Positions 27,155-35,988 are shown, counted from the first letter of the stretch. The stretch: 64,000 nt of DNA from Alphaproteobacteria bacterium (GCA_009380075.1 WHSO01000004.1:1-64000), one strand, 5' to 3'. Translations and numbers: made by a program. Notes: generated from the sequence alone by a model not told the origin.

Positions 27155-28186
27155 ATGAACCGTTCCGGAAGACGCTTGGTCGTTCTTTCTGTTGCGACGA
27201 TCTGCGGCATGTCCGCGACTCCCAAGACGGCATTGGCGGACGACGTTGCGACATTCTATCGCAGCAAGAGCATATCGGTCATCATTCCTTCGGCGCCGGG
27301 GGGCGGATACGACCGGTACGGGCGCCTCGTCCAGCGCCACATGGGACGGTTCATTCCCGGCAGTCCGACCCTGATCGCGCGCAATGTTCCCGGAGCCGGC
27401 GGTGTCGTCCAGGCGAATCAGCTCTACACCACGGCGCCCAGGGACGGAACCGCCTTCGGAATCATCCAGCACTCCATCCCCTTCCGGCCGATCCTCGATC
27501 CGCGTGAGGTGCGCTACAAGGTCGACGGTTTTCGCTGGCTCGGCAGTGTCTCGCCGATCACCACCCTGGCCATCGTCAACAAGAACGCGCCGATTCGTTC
27601 CGTCGAGGATCTCTTCCAGAAGGAACTGATCATCGGTGCGTCCGGCGGCACCACGCTATACCTGCCGTCGACCGTCAACAGCGTGCTCGGCACGAAGTTC
27701 AGGATCATCAAAGGCTACAAGAATACCGGCGACATTCTCCTGGCGATGGCCCGCAACGAGGTAGCCGGCCTGGTCGGCGTCGGGCTGAGCAGTCTCCTCG
27801 GCTCGAAGTCGGCAAAGAACACCGATTACCGCATCCTGTTCCAGATGGCCTATAGCAAACACCCGGACATCAAGGAGGTGCCGCTGGTCCAGGACTTCGC
27901 ACGCACGCCCGAGGATAAGGCGGTGATGGAAACCATCTTCGCCAGCTTCTCGATCGGCCGTTCTTTCGTCACGCCGGTCATTCCCGACGATCGACTTGCC
28001 GCGCTTCGGGTCGCGTTCAAAAAGACCGTCGAGGACGCGAAGTTCCGCGGTGATGCCAAGAAATCAAAGGCGGAGGTGAGCTACGTCTCCCCGGACGACA
28101 TCGGCCGGATCATCGCCAGCGTCTATGCGCAGCCCAAGCCGATCATCGATCGCGCAGCCAAGGCATTCGTCGGCACCGGAAACTAG
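27155..28186 (+). CDS. Bug/TctC-family binding protein
   Basis: This 343-residue periplasmic Bug protein was started at the ATG at 27155, which has a strong cggaggca site, rather than the GTG at 27131. A signal peptide (cleavage near residue 29, ALA-DD) precedes FYRSKSISVIIPSAPGGGYD. The pocket motifs IARNVPGAGG and DGTAFGII and the late block ALRVAFKKTVEDAKF follow. Unlike three other Bug proteins here it has no lysine tail. It is monocistronic, divergent from the beta-oxidation operon and convergent with homospermidine synthase. No TctAB partner is present. Confidence 0.87.
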   Translation: MNRSGRRLVVLSVATICGMSATPKTALADDVATFYRSKSISVIIPSAPGGGYDRYGRLVQRHMGRFIPGSPTLIARNVPGAGGVVQANQLYTTAPRDGTAFGIIQHSIPFRPILDPREVRYKVDGFRWLGSVSPITTLAIVNKNAPIRSVEDLFQKELIIGASGGTTLYLPSTVNSVLGTKFRIIKGYKNTGDILLAMARNEVAGLVGVGLSSLLGSKSAKNTDYRILFQMAYSKHPDIKEVPLVQDFARTPEDKAVMETIFASFSIGRSFVTPVIPDDRLAALRVAFKKTVEDAKFRGDAKKSKAEVSYVSPDDIGRIIASVYAQPKPIIDRAAKAFVGTGN

Positions 28187-28224
28187 GCAGCAAACGGGAA
28201 ATCCGCCATTTGCGCGGGCCGCAT

Positions 28225-29667
28225 TCAGGACGTTTCGCGGACGATCACGTTGCTGAACTGCCACGGGTCGGATACGTCGACCGGGTCCGGGAAAAGGTTC
28301 CCTTCGCGGCCGGCAAGCGGAGTCCAGTCGGTATAGACGCCCACCACCGGGCCGAGGTAGGGCATCTGCACCTCGAGACAACGGGCGAAATCCACTTCGT
28401 CCGCTTCTACGATTCCGGCATCGGGGTTCTCGAGCGCCCAGACCATGCCGGCCAGCACCGCCGAGGTCACCTGCAGCCCGGTGGCGTTCTGGTAGGGCGC
28501 GATACGCCGGGTTTCCTCGATCGACAACTGCGAGCCGTACCAGTAGGCGTTCTTCGAGTGGCCGTAGAGCAGCACGCCGAGTTCGTCGATCCCGTCGAGA
28601 ATCTGGTTCTCGTCGAGGATGATCCAGTCGTCCTGCGGCTTCCACTGGCGGCCCACCAGCTCGTGCAGCGACAGCACCGCATCGTCGCAGGGGTGGTAGG
28701 CGTAGTGGCAGGTCGGCCGATAGGTCACCTTGCCGGCTTCGCGCAGGGTGAAGAAATCCGCGATCGAGATCGATTCGTTGTGGGTGACGAGGAATCCCAC
28801 CTGGGCATCCGCCGTCGGGGTCCATGACCGCACGCGGGTACCGGCCCCCGGCCGGAGAAGATAGATCGCCGCGCCGCAGCCGGTATCGTGGGTACGCCCT
28901 TCCGGGGGCAGTTCCGCCTCATGGGTGCCCCAGCCGAGTTCTGAGGGCTGCAGGCCTTCCGACAGGAAGCCCTCGACCGACCAGGTGTTGACGAAGATGC
29001 CACGCGGCTTCGGCGACTTGGCGCGCTGGGTGTCACGCTCGGCGATATGGATTCCCTTGACGCCGAGATCGCGCATGAGCCCGGCCCATTCGTCACGCGT
29101 CGCCGGCACCGCGGTCTTGAAGCCGGTATCGGCGGCAAGGTTGAGCACCGCCTGTTTGACGAACCACGAGACCATGCCCGGGTTGGCCCCGCAGCAGCTC
29201 ACCGCCGTCGGACCTCCCGGCTTCCGGCGGCGCAGGTCGAGGAGCGTTTCGCGCAGCGCGTAGTTGGAGCGCGCTTCCGTCGGGAGGTTCTTGTCCATGT
29301 AGTAGCCCAGCCAGGGCTCGACCACGGTATCGATGTAGAAGGCGTCGAGCTCCTTGCACAGGTCGATCATCGCCACCGAGGAGACGTCGACGGACAGGTT
29401 GACCATGAAGGCGCGACCCGACCCCGCCGTCAACAGTGGCGCCAGGAGCTGGCGATAGTTCTCCTTGGTGACCGCCTCGTTGACGAAGGCGATGCCCTCC
29501 CGGTCGAGCATTTCGCGATGGCTGTCGTCAGGGTCGATGACGGTGATCTTGCCGCGGTCGCAGGCGATGTGGCGCAGGATCAGCGGCAAGGTGCCGCGCC
29601 CGATGGAGCCGTAGCCGACCATCACGATCGGGCCATCGAAACGGGCATGCACGGGCCAGTCGGTCAT
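28225..29667 (-). CDS. hss: Homospermidine synthase
   Basis: This 480-residue NAD-dependent enzyme has a saccharopine-dehydrogenase-like fold and makes homospermidine from two putrescines, a typical alphaproteobacterial polyamine route. The N-terminal Rossmann motif is MVGYGSIGRGTLPLI. Further family segments are YIDTVVEPWLGYYMDK, SCCGANPGMVSWF and CHYAYHPCDDAVLSLHEL. Length matches the characterised enzymes (about 477). The start at 29667 has a ggaggaag site. It lies downstream of ornithine decarboxylase and a GNAT gene on the same strand, which supplies the putrescine link. Confidence 0.93.
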   Translation of the reverse strand: MTDWPVHARFDGPIVMVGYGSIGRGTLPLILRHIACDRGKITVIDPDDSHREMLDREGIAFVNEAVTKENYRQLLAPLLTAGSGRAFMVNLSVDVSSVAMIDLCKELDAFYIDTVVEPWLGYYMDKNLPTEARSNYALRETLLDLRRRKPGGPTAVSCCGANPGMVSWFVKQAVLNLAADTGFKTAVPATRDEWAGLMRDLGVKGIHIAERDTQRAKSPKPRGIFVNTWSVEGFLSEGLQPSELGWGTHEAELPPEGRTHDTGCGAAIYLLRPGAGTRVRSWTPTADAQVGFLVTHNESISIADFFTLREAGKVTYRPTCHYAYHPCDDAVLSLHELVGRQWKPQDDWIILDENQILDGIDELGVLLYGHSKNAYWYGSQLSIEETRRIAPYQNATGLQVTSAVLAGMVWALENPDAGIVEADEVDFARCLEVQMPYLGPVVGVYTDWTPLAGREGNLFPDPVDVSDPWQFSNVIVRETS

Positions 29668-29720
29668 GGGACGATCTTCCTCCAAGGACTTGGGTTTCGG
29701 GGAGGGGAACGGAGCCGCGC

Positions 29721-29792
29721 TCAGGCGGCGAGGGCAGCAGGCAGGATCGTCGGCCGCGGCAGGCGGCGCAACAGCGGGCGCGGCGTGATCAT
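29721..29792 (-). CDS. Possible 23-residue small ORF
   Basis: Three bases after the stop of the acetyltransferase gene an ATG opens a 23-codon frame rich in Leu, Pro and Arg (MITPRPLLRRLPRPTILPAA, then LAA), ending 53 bases before the homospermidine synthase start. There is no clear ribosome-binding site, so it would depend on reinitiation after the upstream gene. It could equally be chance in a GC-rich gap. Confidence 0.22.
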   Translation of the reverse strand: MITPRPLLRRLPRPTILPAALAA

Positions 29793-29795
29793 GCC

Positions 29796-30263
29796 CTAGG
29801 CGCCCGCGAGCGCACCAGCCACCAGCTCGAGCCCGAGGAAACGGGCGCGGTCCACCGGCCCCGGCAGGTCGAGGCCGAGGGTGAAGCGCGCATCGAAGCC
29901 GAAGCGCGCGTAATACGGCGCATCACCGACCAGAAGGATGGCCTGGTGCCCACGCCGGGTCGCCGCCTCGATCGCCATGGTCACCAGGCTGTGGCCGATG
30001 CCGCGGCTCCGCCGGTCGCCGGCGACGCCGAGAGGACCGAGCAGCAACGCGGCCCCGGCCGAGCCCGTCGTGATGGGCCACAGCCGCAGCGTGCCGATGA
30101 GCGTGCGGTTCTCGATCGCGGCGAAGGCCAGGCCCGGCGCCGGACGGGAATCCCGGCGCAGGAGCTCGCAGGTCTTGGCGAAGCGCTCCGGCCCGAAGCA
30201 GGCGTCGAGCAACGCCTCGCGCGCGGGCTGGTGGGCCGGGGCTTCCCGTCTCAGGCGGATCAT
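29796..30263 (-). CDS. GNAT-family N-acetyltransferase
   Basis: This 155-residue acetyl-CoA-dependent acyltransferase shows the GNAT core. The strand LGPLGVAGD is followed by the pyrophosphate-binding loop RRSRGIGHSLV, then ILLVGDAPYYARFGF. That last block resembles YhbS-type acetyltransferases. It starts 10 bases after the ornithine decarboxylase stop, so the two are co-transcribed. The position between decarboxylase and homospermidine synthase makes a polyamine or polyamine-precursor substrate plausible, but this is inference from context. Confidence 0.8.
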   Translation of the reverse strand: MIRLRREAPAHQPAREALLDACFGPERFAKTCELLRRDSRPAPGLAFAAIENRTLIGTLRLWPITTGSAGAALLLGPLGVAGDRRSRGIGHSLVTMAIEAATRRGHQAILLVGDAPYYARFGFDARFTLGLDLPGPVDRARFLGLELVAGALAGA

Positions 30264-30273
30264 CGTCCCGGCC

Positions 30274-31407
30274 TCAGATCACGTAGGCCTGCAACGGCGG
30301 GAAGCCGTTGAAGGCGACCGAAGAGTAGGTCGTGGTATAGGCGCCGGTCGCCTCGATCAGCAGTTCGTCGCCGATCTCGAGCGATATGGGCAGCGGATAC
30401 GTGACCTTTTCATAAAGCACGTCCATGGAATCGCAGGTCGGCCCGGCAATGACGCAGGGCGCGACGGCACCACCGTCCCGCGGTGTGCGGATCGGGTAGC
30501 GGATCGCCTCGTCCATCGTCTCGGCGAGGCCACCGAACTTGCCGATGTCGAGATAGACCCAGCGCACCGGATCGCGCTCGGACTTGCGCGAGATCAGGAC
30601 GACCTCGGTCTTGATGACGCCGGCATCGCCGACCATGGCGCGGCCCGGCTCGATGATCGTTTCGGGAATGCGGTTGCCGAAGTGACGGCGCAGCGCCCCG
30701 AAGATGGCCTGGGCGTATTCGTCGACCGACGGCACGTCCTTCAGGTAACGCGTCGGGAAGCCGCCGCCGAGGTTGACCATGGACAGCCGGATCTTCTTGC
30801 GCGCGAGCGCCTTGAAGGTGCGCGAGGCGTCCGCCAGCGCGCGGTCCCAGGCGCTGGTGTCGGGCTGCTGGGAGCCGACGTGGAAGGACAGGCCGAAGGC
30901 CTCGAGGCCGAGCGCCTGCGCCCGTTCCATCACCCCCACAGCCATGTCGCGGCTGCAGCCGAACTTGCGGCTGAGCGGCCATTCGGCGCCAGCGCCGTCG
31001 GTGAGCACGCGGCAGAACACGCGCGAGCCGGGCGCCGCACGGGCAATCTTCTCGACCTCGGCGACCGAATCGACGGCGAAAAGGCGTACGCCGAACTCGA
31101 AAGCACGGGCGATATCGCGCTCTTTCTTGATGGTATTGCCGTAGGAAATGCGGTCCGGCGTGGCACCGGCGTCGAGAGCCATCTGAATCTCGGCGACTGA
31201 AGCCGTGTCGAAGCTGGAACCGAGCTCCACCAGCAGGCGCAGGATCTCCGGCGCGGGGTTGGCCTTCACCGCATAAAAGATGTTGGTTTCGGGCAGGGTC
31301 CGCGTGAACGTTTCATAGTTACGGCGGACCACATCGAGGTCGACCACGAGGCAGGGCCCTTCGGGCCGTGCCTTGGCGAGAAAGTCGAGGATACGCTGGG
31401 TAGCCAT
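30274..31407 (-). CDS. Ornithine decarboxylase, PLP-dependent group IV
   Basis: This 377-residue alanine-racemase-fold decarboxylase makes putrescine from ornithine. The PLP lysine is in FYAVKANPAPEIL (about residue 43). Family motifs SFHVGSQ and NLGGGFPTRYL, the phosphate-binding region and IIEPGRAMVG follow, and the active-site Cys is in GPTCDSMDVLYE. The size fits alphaproteobacterial SpeC/SpeF-type enzymes (377). The start at 31407 has a ggaga site. The frame stays open for 68 codons upstream, but that part overlaps the structured leader and is not protein-like. It is the first gene of the polyamine group. Confidence 0.92.
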   Translation of the reverse strand: MATQRILDFLAKARPEGPCLVVDLDVVRRNYETFTRTLPETNIFYAVKANPAPEILRLLVELGSSFDTASVAEIQMALDAGATPDRISYGNTIKKERDIARAFEFGVRLFAVDSVAEVEKIARAAPGSRVFCRVLTDGAGAEWPLSRKFGCSRDMAVGVMERAQALGLEAFGLSFHVGSQQPDTSAWDRALADASRTFKALARKKIRLSMVNLGGGFPTRYLKDVPSVDEYAQAIFGALRRHFGNRIPETIIEPGRAMVGDAGVIKTEVVLISRKSERDPVRWVYLDIGKFGGLAETMDEAIRYPIRTPRDGGAVAPCVIAGPTCDSMDVLYEKVTYPLPISLEIGDELLIEATGAYTTTYSSVAFNGFPPLQAYVI

Positions 31408-31760
31408 CGAGTCGTCTCCAATCCAGACTGTTGCCACATCCGGACTTCCTGGCGCAGGGGACGAGGTGGAAACGTCGATCCTGCGGGTCGGAAACCCGGA
31501 TGGGGACAAGCCCCGCCACGCGGAACTTTCCCCGGTTAGTCTGCCTTCGGATTGGATCGGGTAGACCCGGTCCGCACGTGGGGCAAGGAAGGTGTGCCTC
31601 TTCAGTGTCACCGGTCTTTGGACAACCGGACTGAGACCAAAAAAGCCCGCACCGTCGTTGCTTTAAGGTGCTTCCGGCCTTCGGAAAGGACGGTGTGCCA
31701 GCACCCACGGGCACGTGCGACTTAGGGCACCGCTCACGTACGACTTCTTGGAATCGGAAT
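31408..31760 (-). promoter_or_regulatory. Long structured leader of the ornithine decarboxylase gene (speF-leader candidate)
   Basis: About 350 bases upstream of the decarboxylase hold no clear gene on this strand. They contain a terminator-like element about 230 bases before the start codon and several complementary segments. Alphaproteobacterial ornithine decarboxylase genes are known to carry a conserved speF leader RNA of similar length (Rfam speF). Position, gene and architecture match; membership is inferred, not searched. A peptide-coding frame beginning at GTG 31611 runs in frame into the decarboxylase with no stop. Confidence 0.55.
31639..31695 (-). terminator. Attenuator-like hairpin with T-tract inside the decarboxylase leader
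   Basis: Read on the minus strand, the segment CACCGTC (31695-31689) can pair over seven bases with GACGGTG (31656-31650). A closer GCACC (31671-31667) can pair instead with GGTGC (31653-31649). Six T residues (31644-31639) follow five to six bases later. The two pairings share GGTGC, so they exclude each other, as expected of an attenuator switch. Confidence 0.55.
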
Positions 31761-31917
31761 CAAGAGAAAAGTTTGGGGAGAACTCATTTTTTGTGTGGAG
31801 GGCCAGAGGTTTAACAGGGCCTTAACGGGGGCGTGGCCGCCGCCGCCGGGCATTCCGGGCGAGTAGAGCTTATGCGCCTCGCGGCACCACGGGCCGGAAT
31901 CAGCAGTTTTCCGGGCG

Positions 31918-32002
31918 TGGTGGGCGCGGCAGGGATCGAACCTGCATGGCCGAAGCCAAGGGATTTTAAGTCCCTCGTGTCTACCCATTCCACCACGCGC
32001 CC
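31918..32002 (-). tRNA. tRNA-Leu (anticodon TAA)
   Basis: This is an 85-base cloverleaf with 7-bp acceptor stem GGGCGCG (32002-31996) pairing with CGCGCCC (31928-31922). The discriminator is A and the CCA is encoded (31920-31918). The D-arm contains TGGAATGGGTAGACAC, and the anticodon loop CTTAAAA gives TAA (31968-31966). A class-II variable arm (TGGCTTCGGCCA region) and T-loop GGTTCGATCC follow. It reads UUA and UUG leucine codons. Confidence 0.96.
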
Positions 32003-32077
32003 GGAACCCGGCGGCAGGAACCTTACCCGCTGTGCTCCGGCTGGGAAGAGGAAAATGTCCGGCCGCCCTCCGCCCGT

Positions 32078-33043
32078 TCAACGCCAGTAGCCGAAAGTGA
32101 GGCCGTGGCCAGTGCCAGCGAGAGAGCGATAGGCGGGCACGTAATCAACCAGCGTCATCCTCGCCGGGGCCATGGCGCCGGCGACAGCGATCCAGTTGAG
32201 TATCTCCGGCGTACCTGGCCCGCGGTTGAGGCGGGCGCGGTCGAGCCCGTACAGAGCCTCCGGCGTGCCGGCAGCGAGGGCGTCGACGACCTGGCGGTCG
32301 AGCTCCTCGTCCAAGACCTGGTGGCTGAGCCCGCCCGAGGCGACAAGGCCGACCCGGGCATCGCCCGGGAAGGCCCGGATCAGACGGCCGAGTTCGATGC
32401 CGACCGCGTGGCAGCGCCGCGGCGTCGCCTGGTTGGGCAGGTCGCGGCTCAGCAGGAAAGGCACCGACGGGATACGGCGCCCGCCGAACAGCCACTCGTA
32501 GGGAAAGGTAAAGGCGTCGTCGAGGGCGGCACCATCGTGCAGCCGATCGAGGCAGGCGACGTCGAAGTCGTCGGCGATCAAGTTCTCGATCAGGTAGTTG
32601 GCGAGCGCAGCGTGGCCCGGCGCGTCGGCAAGGTTGCGTTCCCTGGCCCGCTTTTCGTCGGATACGAATCGGGCGTCCGGGTCGAACGGCTGGTCGTCCC
32701 GCTTCACCACCGGAAAGGACTCGGCACGGAACACGCCGAACACCGGGTGATGGTCGGCCGGGCGGACGCGGTGGATGTTGCTGATCACGACCACGACGTC
32801 GAGGCGCGCCTCGTTCACGATGTCCGTCAGGACCTTGAGGGCGGCATGGGCGGCGGCGTGCCGGACGCGCTGGACCTCGGGGACGATCTCGCGGTCGAGG
32901 CCCGGCTTGGCCTGCTTGAGCAGCTCCTGGAAATTGAACCGCGGGTCCCGCGTGTCGCCTTCGCCCAGCCTTGGCCACTGGTCCGGGCTGATCTGGATGC
33001 TGGGGCCGTGGGAACTGCCCACCGCCAGAACGAGTTGCGCCAT
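32078..33043 (-). CDS. LigB-type class III extradiol dioxygenase homologue
   Basis: This 321-residue protein resembles the catalytic subunit family of protocatechuate 4,5-dioxygenase. The N-terminal metal His is in VGSSHGPSIQ (residue 12). A second His-rich segment is ISNIHRVRPADHHP (about residues 88-101), the later block is FPYEWLFGGRRIP, and SGGLSHQVLDEELD carries a conserved His. No separate LigA-like small subunit gene was found nearby. It is the last gene of a minus-strand run, 13 bases after the bicupin. The likely role is ring cleavage of a catechol-type acid. Confidence 0.75.
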   Translation of the reverse strand: MAQLVLAVGSSHGPSIQISPDQWPRLGEGDTRDPRFNFQELLKQAKPGLDREIVPEVQRVRHAAAHAALKVLTDIVNEARLDVVVVISNIHRVRPADHHPVFGVFRAESFPVVKRDDQPFDPDARFVSDEKRARERNLADAPGHAALANYLIENLIADDFDVACLDRLHDGAALDDAFTFPYEWLFGGRRIPSVPFLLSRDLPNQATPRRCHAVGIELGRLIRAFPGDARVGLVASGGLSHQVLDEELDRQVVDALAAGTPEALYGLDRARLNRGPGTPEILNWIAVAGAMAPARMTLVDYVPAYRSLAGTGHGLTFGYWR

Positions 33044-33056
33044 GTCCTGCCCCTCC

Positions 33057-34184
33057 CTAGGCGTCCTGCTCGATGCCGGTGCAGCCCGGAACCATGGACT
33101 TCATCCGGCAGGTGGCGCCGGACGCTTTCAGCTCCGCTTCGAAGATACGGTGAACTTCGGGGTCTTCGTCGGCATATTCGATCTGGTTGCCACCCTCCTT
33201 GACACTGGTTTCCGTCGCGCCGCGGCCGTCGTCGGCGCCGTGGGTGCTGAATTCGTACCGGTTCGAGCCCCAGCGCAGCGCGAGGTACCGCGCCGGTTCG
33301 TCGCCGGAGTTGAAATGCTGGTGGAACCACTGGGACGGCGGCACCACGATGCTGCCGGGCTTCCAGTCCACCTTTACCCGTTCGTCCCACTTGCCGTCCT
33401 CCCACAGCAGGGTGAAGCCCTTGCCGCCGAGGATGATGACGTTGGCGCCCGGGCCGTGACGGTGCGCCTTCTTGTAGGTGCCGACCGGGAATTCCGAGAT
33501 GTGGGCGACCATGGTGTTGTGGGCGAGCTCGAAACAGAGATACGAGCCGCCCGCCCCACGGTTCCCCCGCTTGTAGAGCTGGAACGTGTCGGCGTTGGGG
33601 ACGAAGTTGGTTTCCCAGATCTTGAAGGTACCCCGCCGGTTGAGCCACAGCTCGCCATCGCCGTCGAAAGCCTGCTCGCCGTTGTAGCGGTCGGTGAAGT
33701 CGAAGGGGGCGTTGAAGACGAATTCCGTATTGTGGAACAGGTTCATCACCACCGGCGCGCTGATAACGGCGACGTAGCGCGCCGGCGCCGTGCCGGAGGT
33801 GTTGAAGTGCTGGAACGTCGTGTTCATCGGTATGGCGAACAGGCTCCCGGCCTGCCATTCGAAGGTATGGCTGGCGCCCTGCTCATTCGAAATCCTCGTC
33901 GCGCCGGAGCCTTGCAGGACGTAGACCAGTTCCTCGTAGAGGTGCCGCATCGGCCTGGTCGACCCTCCGATGGGCACCTCGGCGACGTAGCAGTTATTGG
34001 TATCCCCCGCCCCTTCCAGGTTGATGAAGGCGCCCAGCCCGCCCGTGCGCTCCCAGGGGCCGAGGGTGACCGTCTTCAGGTCCTCGATGAAAAAGGTATC
34101 GTAGACCGGAATCCCCTCACCCTTCTGCCACTCGGCATAGGCGCTGCTGCGCGTCATCCGTACCGGTTCTGCCTCAGTCGTCAT
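33057..34184 (-). CDS. Bicupin protein of unknown function
   Basis: This is a 375-residue protein with two cupin barrels. The first (about residues 75-150) contains MRHLYEELVYVLQGSG and MNTTFQHFN; the second (about residues 240-320) contains KKAHRHGPGANVIILGGKG and QWFHQHFNSG. The paired His/Glu positions suggest a bound metal in each barrel. Such bicupins can be dioxygenases (gentisate type) or isomerases; I cannot assign one. The start at 34184 has a very strong gggaggtgac site. It lies between the ABC permease and the LigB-type dioxygenase with gaps of 25 and 13 bases, so it belongs to the catabolic run. Confidence 0.75.
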   Translation of the reverse strand: MTTEAEPVRMTRSSAYAEWQKGEGIPVYDTFFIEDLKTVTLGPWERTGGLGAFINLEGAGDTNNCYVAEVPIGGSTRPMRHLYEELVYVLQGSGATRISNEQGASHTFEWQAGSLFAIPMNTTFQHFNTSGTAPARYVAVISAPVVMNLFHNTEFVFNAPFDFTDRYNGEQAFDGDGELWLNRRGTFKIWETNFVPNADTFQLYKRGNRGAGGSYLCFELAHNTMVAHISEFPVGTYKKAHRHGPGANVIILGGKGFTLLWEDGKWDERVKVDWKPGSIVVPPSQWFHQHFNSGDEPARYLALRWGSNRYEFSTHGADDGRGATETSVKEGGNQIEYADEDPEVHRIFEAELKASGATCRMKSMVPGCTGIEQDA

Positions 34185-34209
34185 GTCACCTCCCTTTCGT
34201 CTTCGTCCA

Positions 34210-35958
34210 TCACACGCCGCGGTCCTTGACGCCGACCTGGAAGCCGAACCAGCGGGCAACCAAGGCGAGCCCGGCGGTCATGGCGACGATGAACAGGCTG
34301 ATGATCCCGGCGACCTCGCGGGCGGCGCCGACGTTGGTTGTCATGTATTCGAGCGCCAGCAGCGACAGGGTCACCGTATCACGGCTGGCGAGCAGGATGA
34401 CGCTGCTGGTGGCGCCGGCAGCCAGCACGAAATTGAGCGTGCCCAGGAGGATCATCGTCGGCGCGATCAGCGGCAGCCAGATGCGGAAGTAGGTGTAAAG
34501 CCAGCCCGCGCCCGCGGTGCGGGCGGCTTCCTCCATGTCCTGTCCCATCTGCAGAAAGGTGCTCTTGAACATCTGGATACTGGTGAGCTTCCCCTGGAGG
34601 ATGGCGACGATGATCAGTATCCATGTCGTGCCGAACAGCCAGTTGAGCCCCGGCGTATCGAGGATCACCCACAACAGGCCGAGCCCCGACAGCATCCCCG
34701 GGATGCCGGCAGAGACCCAGAAAATGGAATCGAGCGCGAGACGCCCGGGCCAGTTCCGGCGCACCAGAACGTAGGCCACCATGGAAAACATCACCGGCGA
34801 TATGATGGCGGTGGAGATCGCGATGATAAAGGTCGTCGACAGCGCGCGGAAGAAGATCGGGTCGGCCAGCACCGTCCGCCAATGGTCGAGCGTATAGGTC
34901 GGTGTCGCCTGGAAGAAGCCGGCGCGGGTCATGAAACTGCCGCCCAGCAGCGTGAGTACCGGGACCACGGTCAGGAGCGCGACGACGAAGACGACGAGAA
35001 TGAAGGCGAAGGGCTGGAGCGGCCCGAGATGAATCAGCCCCGGCTTGTAGTCGCCGCTGATCGTCGTGTATTGGCGGCGCGTCAGAAGCCAGCGCTGCAA
35101 CGGGATGAAGATCAGGATGATGATGAGGGTGAGGCTCGCGAGCGCCGTCGCTTCGCCATACCCCGGGGGTTCGACCTCCCGCACCAGACTGAAGATGCGG
35201 GTCGAATAGACGTAGAACTTGATCGGCGTCCCGAGGATCTGCTCGATCTCGAACGAGTTGAACATGCGCACGGTGTTCAGCATGAACACCACCACCATCG
35301 GCGGCACCATCACCGGCAGGGTGATCCGCATCATGGTGCGCAAGCGACCGGCGCCGGAGACCCGGCCCGCTTCCTCCAGCGTGACGTTCATGTTGCGGAA
35401 GGCGGGCGTCAGCAGCATGACCTTCTGGGAAATGGCGTTGCCCATCAGGTGGGCGAAGACGATGCCTTCGACGCTGTAGATGTCGAAAAGCGGCCCGTCC
35501 AGGAAAAGTACGTTCTTGGCCATGACGTTGATGAAGCCGAAATACGGATCGAGCAGCAGCGTCCAGCCGATGGTCGTGGTCAGCGCCGGCAGCATGAACG
35601 AGACCCAGAACATGAACTCGAGTCCGCGGCTGAAACGGATCGGCGTCCGCGCGAGTATCCAGGAAATGAGCACCGCCAGCGGGAAGGCGACGGCGGTATA
35701 GGCAAAGAAGACGACGATGGTATTGCCCAGGCTCTCCAGCGTGCCGGGTTCCTCGAACGCCTTTACCCAATTGACGAAGCTGAACCGATACTCGCCGACG
35801 ATGACGCCTTCGGCGTTGAAGCTCTGGATGAATATCAGGACGATCGGATAGATGATGTAGAAACCGAAAAAGAGAATCAGGACCGCCATGACAAACATGC
35901 CGGTGCCGGGAAGGCGGACCTTGCCGGGTGGCGCGACGGCGGACTGTACCGTGGTCAT
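34210..35958 (-). CDS. ABC transporter permease, two fused membrane domains
   Basis: This 582-residue inner-membrane protein has about 12 helices. It is made of two binding-protein-dependent permease halves in one chain, as in the Fe(III)/FbpB class. Each half carries an EAA coupling loop: EEAGRVSGAGRLRTMM (about residue 200) and EEAARTAGAGWLYTYF (about residue 475). It works with the ATPase at 37188 and the binding protein at 36026. The set is complete and co-directional. The substrate is unlikely to be simply iron given the catabolic neighbours, but this is inference. Confidence 0.9.
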   Translation of the reverse strand: MTTVQSAVAPPGKVRLPGTGMFVMAVLILFFGFYIIYPIVLIFIQSFNAEGVIVGEYRFSFVNWVKAFEEPGTLESLGNTIVVFFAYTAVAFPLAVLISWILARTPIRFSRGLEFMFWVSFMLPALTTTIGWTLLLDPYFGFINVMAKNVLFLDGPLFDIYSVEGIVFAHLMGNAISQKVMLLTPAFRNMNVTLEEAGRVSGAGRLRTMMRITLPVMVPPMVVVFMLNTVRMFNSFEIEQILGTPIKFYVYSTRIFSLVREVEPPGYGEATALASLTLIIILIFIPLQRWLLTRRQYTTISGDYKPGLIHLGPLQPFAFILVVFVVALLTVVPVLTLLGGSFMTRAGFFQATPTYTLDHWRTVLADPIFFRALSTTFIIAISTAIISPVMFSMVAYVLVRRNWPGRLALDSIFWVSAGIPGMLSGLGLLWVILDTPGLNWLFGTTWILIIVAILQGKLTSIQMFKSTFLQMGQDMEEAARTAGAGWLYTYFRIWLPLIAPTMILLGTLNFVLAAGATSSVILLASRDTVTLSLLALEYMTTNVGAAREVAGIISLFIVAMTAGLALVARWFGFQVGVKDRGV

Positions 35959-35988
35959 GGGGCGACCTGCTCCTTCACGACAGCGGAA

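Noticed and set aside
31408..31611. 68-residue N-terminal extension of ornithine decarboxylase
   Set aside because: The extension overlaps the structured leader and does not resemble the enzyme family. The ATG at 31407 has its own ribosome-binding site and gives the typical 377 residues.
31918..32002. tRNA-Leu as the attachment site of a catabolic genomic island
   Set aside because: No integrase or repeated tRNA 3' end was found, and the catabolic genes lie on the 5' side of the tRNA, whereas islands normally insert at the 3' end.
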